DNA of 5,097 nucleotides. Origin: CBDVBD01 sp965372135. Lineage in GTDB: Bacteria > Electryoneota > RPQS01 > CBDVBD01. The translations under genes and the position numbers were made by a program. The notes under the pieces are model-generated. The model saw nothing but the letters and a program-made list of their open reading frames with translations, made no database searches and was not told the DNA's origin. The stretch lies in contig CBDVBD010000193.1 in assembly GCA_965372135.1 (NCBI GenBank), positions 1 to 5,097 of the forward strand, written 5' to 3'. Of this stretch, positions 1 through 5,097 are shown in pieces (position 1 is the stretch's first letter; every line of letters begins with the position of its first letter).

Positions 1-204
1 GACCCACACTTGCATCAAATAAGAATCATCTTTGATGGATGCACCGAACACACCATAGGATTGAAACGCCATCGTAAACGAATTTTCCAGATCCTGCCGA
101 GTTTCGAATAGCGGTTGTTCTTTCGAACATCCACCCGATAGAATAATCACCGACATCAGCAAAATAGATATCAAAACCCTAAACGCCACATAAACTCTAA
201 CCAT
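1..204 (-). CDS. Putative outer-membrane lipoprotein, N-terminal part (runs off left edge)
   Basis: Reading leftward from the ATG at 204-202, the frame stays open for 68 codons to the window edge. The product begins MVRVYVAFRVLISILLMS and reaches LSGGC with the cysteine at residue 26. This is a classic type II signal peptide: Arg3 and Arg9 in the n-region, a hydrophobic core at about residues 10-22, then a lipobox. Ser at -3 is less usual than Leu, but the pattern is permitted. Residue +2 is Ser, not Asp, which by the proteobacterial rule favours outer-membrane sorting. The start is well supported by a ribosome binding site. The visible mature part (about 42 residues) is soluble-looking and not recognised, so no function is assigned. 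It lies 55 bp downstream of the lyase-barrel gene on the same strand and could be co-transcribed with it or have its own promoter in the gap. Confidence 0.82.
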   Translation of the reverse strand, partial: MVRVYVAFRVLISILLMSVIILSGGCSKEQPLFETRQDLENSFTMAFQSYGVFGASIKDDSYLMQVWV

Positions 205-208
205 AAAT

Positions 209-214
209 TCCTCT
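209..214 (-). promoter_or_regulatory. Ribosome binding site of the lipoprotein gene
   Basis: On the minus strand AGAGGA lies 4 bases before the ATG at 204-202, leaving 5 bases between its GAGG core and the start. It is a good Shine-Dalgarno match and fixes the start of the lipoprotein. It contrasts with the long upstream gene, which has no such motif before any possible start. Confidence 0.65.
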
Positions 215-230
215 ATGACTTTGACTGTAA

Positions 231-247
231 GGAATTCCCGGAATTCC
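231..247 (-). promoter_or_regulatory. 17-bp palindrome in the gap before the lipoprotein gene (possible operator)
   Basis: The sequence GGAATTCC-C-GGAATTCC is a perfect palindrome around its central base, and each half is itself an 8-bp palindrome. It occupies the short gap between the stop of the lyase-barrel gene (260) and the lipoprotein start (204), 27 to 43 bases before that ATG. As RNA it could fold into a 6-bp stem with a 5-base loop, but no T-run follows on either strand, so a standard intrinsic terminator is unlikely. A binding site for a dimeric regulator is the better guess. Just upstream on the minus strand, TATATTCG (254-247) resembles the Bacteroidota -7 element TAnnTTTG with one mismatch. 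No convincing -33 element was found at the right distance, so the promoter itself is not called. Confidence 0.35.
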
Positions 248-259
248 GAATATAACGAC

Positions 260-3200
260 TCAAAAACTCAACCGAAAATGCCCCTCAAATCGGCGCTCTA
301 CACCGGGTTCCTCCAGATATAGAATTCCCGGTCCCACATCGCCGCAGTCACTCTCTATACGTACCCGTACCTCCTGAACCACTCCATCCCCATTCCAACG
401 GATGCTCATCGATCCCGAAGGTCTAAGCACCGGCACAGCATCCATAACCACCGACACCCAGCATCCATCTTCCCGGAACGGAAACCATTGCCGCCAAACA
501 TCCCCGCCCATAAGCCCCCATCCCTGCCACCACCATCCGCCGGAAACCACCGTTGGACCGGAATACTCCCGATCCCATTCGCTGGAACTATGAAACGAAA
601 TAACTTGATCGGGTCGAAGTATCACCGAAGTCATTATGGTGCGTTCAGTTTTTTCCGAATACCGACCTTCGATCGCGACCGTACCCCAGGCAACAGGATC
701 GATGGTCATGAATGCCATGCGGTCAGGGATAACTGAAGAACTTTCGCTGCTGCCGCGCACACCGCCGCCCACTTCATACCACGTGGTGCTATACGCCCCC
801 GACAATGCGGCATCGATCGAATCCAATATTGAAGACGAGATGCTCGAGACCATCGTCAAGGGACCGTCCCGGAAACTGGTATAGTTTCGAACAAGGTGGG
901 TGGATGGCACCGTACCCGCTGTCCATGCCCAACTGCCGGTGGTGGTAATCCTGTCCCAACTTCGGTTAGCTAATAAGGTATTCCTGTACTCGCCCCGGTC
1001 AAGATACTGATATCGAACCCCTAAATCAGCAATGCGCAAATTACGATGTAAATCCACCAACACCGACTGCCGACTGCTATCCTGTCCCGCAGTCACATTC
1101 GCCGACCATCGGCGGTGGTTCACCCCCCACTGTCCCCACCGCCAATCACTTAAATCCCCGGTTCCAAACTGAATTCCCGAGTGATAACAATAATTTATAC
1201 TTTCCCCATTAACTGTCCCACCCCATAGATCACCACCCGGACCATCCTCATAATTAACAGCGCCCTGTATTCCTTTATCAGTTCCAACCTCAAATTCCCT
1301 GCGGGTGATCGACTGAAACGGACGCTCTTCCCGGTAGGCGATCCACCCTCGATCTTGCAGTCCGAACCTGCCTCCAAACCGACGAAAAGCCTCATCGCCC
1401 CAAAAACCTTCCCCGTCCAAGGATATATCAACATCGTGAATTTGGCGCTGGATTCTTGTCCGATGCGGGATGCGCACTTCCAACGCTTGCCGCGAGGAAG
1501 TCATGGCATCCGTCATCCCCAGCACATATCCCACCAATGCCTCCCCACCACCTGTAACACCCCAACGATCACGCATCCAAGGATCCAACGTACCGGTAAC
1601 TCCATATCGAAGTTCCGATAGGATTTCCCCTTCCAATCGGGCTTGATCGTAGGGTGACATCAGCCGCAACCGAGCATGGGGATCCGGACTCCACACAACT
1701 TCTTCCAAAAACGACCCATCACCTAAAAACGGCTGCGGCACCCAAACTCCTGGCAGTCCCGACCCAAATTCCAACGCCCCATCACCGGATATCGCAATAG
1801 TTGTAATCCCGTCCCGATATTCATACGGAATAACATGTCCTTGATACCGTACAACCTCTGGATTTGACAAACCCCGAAACCGCCAGGTCACAGTATCATC
1901 GCCACACTCCACCGCACCCCACCACCTGGTTCCATCACTCCAGAAAGTTCCGGTTACGCGCGATGACGTCTCAATGCGTATTCCAACACAATCCACCCAA
2001 TGCGCTCGACGAAACGATACCGCCCACAAATCACCTGCACCGCCTTCCCGCCACCACACCCGGTGGGCATCGGTCACCAATCCAGCCGCTTCGATCCTGG
2101 AGCCATCCCCAATCAATATCACATCCCGAAACGCACCACGACGTGTGACTGAAGGGAAATAACCATCACCATAATCCCCATCCATATAACCATCCAACAC
2201 CCAGCCCGCCGCACCGCCGCTTCCATCCAACACTAGCGGTTGCACTTCGATATCATCACCCGGTATCAACAGCGCCATAAATCGTTCCGGATCACCCCAC
2301 TCCATTTCAATCCGGTGATGGATTTCCGACTGTCCCGGCTGGTGTGAATGTAAGGAACGGGATAACATTGCATGCGACGGAGACACCGGAGACGAAAGCG
2401 GTATTAACCTAAGAGCCGCATCACCACGCACCCACCGAAACCCACCATCCGGATCGGGTTCTGCATTTCCGGAAGCATGGAATAATGACATTGCCTCAGC
2501 ATCAAAATTCCCCGGCGCCAGGTCTTCCAACAGCAGATACCGGTGCCCTGGAACCAGGATTCGCCTCATGACGGGCTGACTGCCATAATACATATCAACC
2601 CGGCACCCGCCAACTATCGGACTGTCAAACCCACCGCCGATCGATGCGCCCGGATTACCCCCAAGCAGCGGGTTACGTTCCGGACCCCGATTATTAAGAA
2701 GCACCATGTTATGCGAACCGGACTCCAAATATCCCTCCCGATCGGGATCTCCCGTCCCTCCCGGTCCGTATCCGGCATCCACCAGCATCGGTTCCGCCCC
2801 GATATTAATCAATAAATTCCCAGGATCGATCTGCTCGTGCCGTCCTCCAAGTGCGCTAACCGGTTCACCAATCGCAAGCACCTGAAACGCGTCCGCCTCC
2901 CAACTACCCCGGAACACCGCCATTCCTCCATCCGGGAAAATACGGCTGGGCAGGCTTTCCGGGGCTTGTGCTCTCGGTAGAAATGACGCATTTGCTAACG
3001 CATCAACCATATTAGGATTATACCGGTAAAACTCATCCGCCCGACGTTGGTAGCTCCAATACACCACACCCGGATCCTTTGCCAACGGCATCAACAACGG
3101 TTCCCACAATATAACCTCTCGCCAACCGTCATCGGTATGAGGCGACGATCCATCGGAATTACCGGTTAGAATCAACCAGTCAAACAGCACACTCATGCGA

Positions 3201-4141
3201 GGATGCCTGACGAGATTTCGACGGTAGATACGTTGGATATAATGATAAAACGGCAGTAGATAGGAAGCAATGAAACGTCCGTAATGCGGACCCTCTCTAT
3301 ATGTACCATCCGGCACTATCTGTGCCGCTAACGCATAGCTCTGTAACGCCATGGCAGCATCCAACCAGTCCTGCGGGGTGTGTTCACTGCTGCCCTGATA
3401 ATCAGCCAACACTAACGCCATCGAACCCACACCCGACGAGACCACCACCGCATGATTGTCCGGCGGAATATTGAGCATCCGACTCACCAACCGATCGCAC
3501 ACCTGCGCAAAACGATCGGCAGTTTTGGCAGCCAATCCCGGTGATAAATGGTTAACCGTCAAGTCATAAGCTGCCGCATAGTGCAGCAACGCCTCCCCCA
3601 TCTCAATATCATCCCCCCAACCTTCCCCGGCAACACTACCCTGAAATGACACCACCGACGGCAATGACGCCAAGGATCGAAACGCACTCTCTACAGCCTC
3701 CAGATATAACCGATTACCGGTCATCGCATACGCAAAAGCCAACGCCTTCGCAGCCGCTGCCCGACGTTTTTCTTGAAGCTGTGGATTGTTAACACCTCCA
3801 TACACCCATCGATCCGCTTCCCCTATCACCAATCGATAATACCCACGCCAAGGTTCAACATGCCGGAATCCCTCCACCCGCGAAACATCCAGTAAACGGG
3901 GATGGGGCAGGTCAGCTTCCAATATCAACCGAGGGTACTCCAGCCTGGCTAACGGCAGTAACTGCCCGAGATCAACGCCGCGAACATCTGCCTTTAGCGG
4001 ACCAGTCGCCAAATCGCTGAGTACTCCCTTCAGCCAGGCTGAGGGCTCTCTGTCATCATGCTTACTACGAAATGGCGGCGCCGGCGAATCACCAAAAACG
4101 GGCACACTAAAAATGAATAATGCGATCACTAATAATTTCAA
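260..4141 (-). CDS. Heparinase II/III-type polysaccharide lyase fused to a C-terminal outer-membrane beta-barrel
   Basis: Predicted exported polysaccharide lyase, cleaving a uronic-acid-containing polysaccharide by beta-elimination; substrate unknown. Residue numbers here count from the GTG at 4222, the longest possible start. The chosen start is the TTG at 4141 (residue 28, giving 1293 aa), because it begins a clean signal peptide (LKLLVIALFIFSVPVFG, likely cut after Gly44) and the longer version would translate a terminator hairpin. Residues ~95-420 look like the alpha/alpha toroid: N256-H257, the DGTYREGPHY segment (Tyr314) and SPHTDDG (360-366). Residues ~428-660 match the heparinase II/III beta-sheet domain: FPDGGMAVFRGSW (429-441), HEQID (462-466), VDAGYG (481-486) and HNMVLLNN (504-511). 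N256, H257, Y314 and H462 are candidate catalytic residues by analogy with family PL12. Residues ~660-845 are beta-rich and unassigned, and ~850-900 form a helical linker. Residues ~900-1320 show alternating aromatic/polar strands with short Gly/Asp turns, ending GHFRLSF with a terminal Phe, as in outer-membrane barrels. The frame is unbroken. The lyase call is strong; the barrel call is inference. Confidence 0.85.
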   Translation of the reverse strand: MKLLVIALFIFSVPVFGDSPAPPFRSKHDDREPSAWLKGVLSDLATGPLKADVRGVDLGQLLPLARLEYPRLILEADLPHPRLLDVSRVEGFRHVEPWRGYYRLVIGEADRWVYGGVNNPQLQEKRRAAAAKALAFAYAMTGNRLYLEAVESAFRSLASLPSVVSFQGSVAGEGWGDDIEMGEALLHYAAAYDLTVNHLSPGLAAKTADRFAQVCDRLVSRMLNIPPDNHAVVVSSGVGSMALVLADYQGSSEHTPQDWLDAAMALQSYALAAQIVPDGTYREGPHYGRFIASYLLPFYHYIQRIYRRNLVRHPRMSVLFDWLILTGNSDGSSPHTDDGWREVILWEPLLMPLAKDPGVVYWSYQRRADEFYRYNPNMVDALANASFLPRAQAPESLPSRIFPDGGMAVFRGSWEADAFQVLAIGEPVSALGGRHEQIDPGNLLINIGAEPMLVDAGYGPGGTGDPDREGYLESGSHNMVLLNNRGPERNPLLGGNPGASIGGGFDSPIVGGCRVDMYYGSQPVMRRILVPGHRYLLLEDLAPGNFDAEAMSLFHASGNAEPDPDGGFRWVRGDAALRLIPLSSPVSPSHAMLSRSLHSHQPGQSEIHHRIEMEWGDPERFMALLIPGDDIEVQPLVLDGSGGAAGWVLDGYMDGDYGDGYFPSVTRRGAFRDVILIGDGSRIEAAGLVTDAHRVWWREGGAGDLWAVSFRRAHWVDCVGIRIETSSRVTGTFWSDGTRWWGAVECGDDTVTWRFRGLSNPEVVRYQGHVIPYEYRDGITTIAISGDGALEFGSGLPGVWVPQPFLGDGSFLEEVVWSPDPHARLRLMSPYDQARLEGEILSELRYGVTGTLDPWMRDRWGVTGGGEALVGYVLGMTDAMTSSRQALEVRIPHRTRIQRQIHDVDISLDGEGFWGDEAFRRFGGRFGLQDRGWIAYREERPFQSITRREFEVGTDKGIQGAVNYEDGPGGDLWGGTVNGESINYCYHSGIQFGTGDLSDWRWGQWGVNHRRWSANVTAGQDSSRQSVLVDLHRNLRIADLGVRYQYLDRGEYRNTLLANRSWDRITTTGSWAWTAGTVPSTHLVRNYTSFRDGPLTMVSSISSSILDSIDAALSGAYSTTWYEVGGGVRGSSESSSVIPDRMAFMTIDPVAWGTVAIEGRYSEKTERTIMTSVILRPDQVISFHSSSEWDREYSGPTVVSGGWWWQGWGLMGGDVWRQWFPFREDGCWVSVVMDAVPVLRPSGSMSIRWNGDGVVQEVRVRIESDCGDVGPGILYLEEPGVERRFEGHFRLSF

Positions 4142-4154
4142 AGAACGGCACAGG

Positions 4155-4199
4155 AAAAAATACGGCGGTCGTCCCTTATCTAAGGGACTCCGACCGCCG
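4155..4199 (-). terminator. Intrinsic terminator after the sorting-domain gene
   Basis: On the minus strand CGGCGGTCG pairs with CGACCGCCG (9 bp). After a 3-base GAG bulge in the left arm, TCCCTT pairs with AAGGGA (6 bp) around an AGAT loop. The stem is followed at once by TATTTTTT. It starts about 34 bases after the stop at 4233 and should end transcription of that gene. It lies inside the longest possible frame of the lyase-barrel gene and ends only 13 bases before the preferred TTG start at 4141. Downstream transcription must therefore come from read-through, controlled antitermination or a start site squeezed after the hairpin. The plus strand lacks a matching T-run on the other side, so it is one-directional. 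Confidence 0.88.
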
Positions 4200-4232
4200 C
4201 GGTATAAAAGTCCGATCCACACCGTTAGCTTA

Positions 4233-5097
4233 TCACTTCAGGAGACAAATTTTGCGGACTGCTCGCTGGGAATTATCCGTTGCTACCACCCAATACATTC
4301 CGGAAGGCATCCGATTGGCTTCCCACGTCACTTCAATCGTCCCCCCAGGGGTAAATCCATCAACCAATGCCGCCACTTCCCTGCCCAGTAAATCGTAAAT
4401 CTTCAAGGACAATGGTCCGGCGTGCCGATGGTGAATCACAAAACTCGCCACCGGATTGAACGGATTTGGATAAGGAGGCTCCAACACAAAGGATTCCGGT
4501 GTCAGCACATCCACATTGGGTGGCACACTAACATAGGGCGGATACGTAACCAGTGCTCGGATAAAGTAGGTCTCCATAAAGGACAGCCAAGTGGAATCGA
4601 TGGGGGAATAATCCCAAGCCCTGCCGTTGTTGACCGCATCAAACCCCAAACTGGTTATAGTATCCACACACCCGTGGCTGACCACGAAATCCCCTTCCAC
4701 CACCATTTGATCTGCCGAATCCAACTCAAAGGTGTTAAACCCAGCGACCGTCGAAGTATCATCCCACAACAACAACGCACTATCCGGGCTGGTGCCGGTC
4801 CAGGAAAAGATTCCCGGCTGAAAAGCACCCGGCGTCCAATGATAGAACATCAACGCCATGATCTTACATTCGCTATAAGCCGTGTCCGGGGACAGTTGTG
4901 CCGCCATCCGGTATCCTGGTAACCAGTAATATGCGTTCGATGGTTCCCCGTCATCGAAAGCCAAGGTGTCATAAGTGTTATCCACCGACATTTCAATTCC
5001 CCGATAATGTCCACCGGATACACTCGGATGCGGTGAGGAATCCAATTGTTTGACAATTGTAGCTCCACCTGGAACATCGGCACCCTGGCCGCCCTCC
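4233..5097 (-). CDS. Secreted protein, C-terminal part, with type IX-like (YPNPFNP) sorting domain
   Basis: The frame is open from the right edge (5096) to a TGA at 4235-4233, giving 287 residues of the C-terminal part of a larger protein. The reading frame continues upstream of the TTG at 5045-5043 without a stop (…GADVPGGATIVKQ), so that TTG is not the real start. Counting from 5045, residues ~28-165 form a beta-rich accessory domain. It begins DDGEPSNAYYW and ends GRAWDYSPIDSTW…FIRALV, a layout often seen before the sorting domain in secreted FCB proteins, many of them peptidases. Residues ~183-270 are the sorting domain: PPYPNPFNP, then LKIYDLLGREVAALV, PGG…VTWEANRMPSGMYW and a basic end RKICLLK. 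In Bacteroidota such domains direct export through the type IX system and surface attachment. The N-terminal catalytic or binding part lies outside the window, so its activity is unknown. Its operon appears to end at the terminator beginning 34 bases downstream. Confidence 0.85.
   Translation of the reverse strand, partial: EGGQGADVPGGATIVKQLDSSPHPSVSGGHYRGIEMSVDNTYDTLAFDDGEPSNAYYWLPGYRMAAQLSPDTAYSECKIMALMFYHWTPGAFQPGIFSWTGTSPDSALLLWDDTSTVAGFNTFELDSADQMVVEGDFVVSHGCVDTITSLGFDAVNNGRAWDYSPIDSTWLSFMETYFIRALVTYPPYVSVPPNVDVLTPESFVLEPPYPNPFNPVASFVIHHRHAGPLSLKIYDLLGREVAALVDGFTPGGTIEVTWEANRMPSGMYWVVATDNSQRAVRKICLLK

Noticed and set aside
231..247. The 17-bp palindrome as a terminator for the lyase-barrel gene
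   Set aside because: The stem is only 6 bp, rich in A-T pairs, and no T-run follows on either strand.
402..2815. Several plus-strand open frames of 60-95 codons
   Set aside because: All are antisense to the long lyase-barrel gene, have low-complexity His/Pro/Thr-rich products, and no ribosome sites were noted; they are shadows.
4142..4222. The 27-residue extension from GTG 4222 as the true N-terminus of the lyase
   Set aside because: It would translate the terminator stem and place an Arg/Pro-rich stretch before a clean signal peptide. There is no Shine-Dalgarno sequence before it. It is kept only as a less likely alternative.
4422..4922. A 166-codon open frame on the plus strand
   Set aside because: It lies wholly opposite the sorting-domain gene. 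The translation is rich in His, Arg and Pro with no recognisable domain, as expected of an antisense shadow.
5043..5045. TTG as the start of the sorting-domain protein
   Set aside because: The same frame continues open to the window edge with protein-like sequence, and a beta-rich domain starting there without a signal peptide would not be exported.
1..5097. CRISPR array, tRNA, rRNA, insertion sequence or riboswitch
   Set aside because: No regularly spaced repeats, tRNA-like folds, transposase sequence or terminal inverted repeats were seen. The window is almost fully occupied by three minus-strand genes.

Overview
All genes seen in this window lie on the minus strand, so it reads right to left. 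The organism is most likely a Gram-negative bacterium of the Fibrobacterota-Chlorobiota-Bacteroidota (FCB) group or a related candidate phylum. The evidence is a type IX-secretion-like C-terminal sorting domain with a YPNPFNP signature, an outer-membrane beta-barrel ending in phenylalanine, and a lipoprotein signal. The YPNPFNP form is common in FCB lineages outside core Bacteroidota, but the species cannot be named from this window.

Layout in transcription order. (1) 5097-4233: the C-terminal 287 codons of a secreted protein that runs off the right edge. It has a beta-rich accessory domain followed by a type-A-like sorting domain. (2) 4199-4155: a strong intrinsic terminator, a 15-bp GC-rich stem followed by a T-run. 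(3) 4141-260: one very long gene. It encodes a signal peptide, a heparinase II/III-type polysaccharide lyase (alpha/alpha toroid plus beta-sandwich), a short helical linker, and about 420 C-terminal residues that look like an outer-membrane beta-barrel. (4) 259-205: a 55-bp gap holding a 17-bp palindrome and a ribosome binding site. (5) 204-1: the first 68 codons of a lipoprotein that runs off the left edge.

The most unusual object is the long gene: it appears to join a polysaccharide-degrading enzyme to its own outer-membrane barrel in one chain. If correct, the enzyme would be tethered at the outer membrane, on either the surface or the periplasmic side. Its upstream neighbour instead appears to use a type IX-like export signal, and its downstream neighbour a lipid anchor. 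All three products are therefore predicted to be envelope or surface proteins. A role in attack on an extracellular anionic polysaccharide is plausible, but the substrate cannot be read from the sequence.

The start of the long gene is also odd. No ATG is available, no Shine-Dalgarno sequence is visible, and the terminator sits just before the best signal-peptide start.
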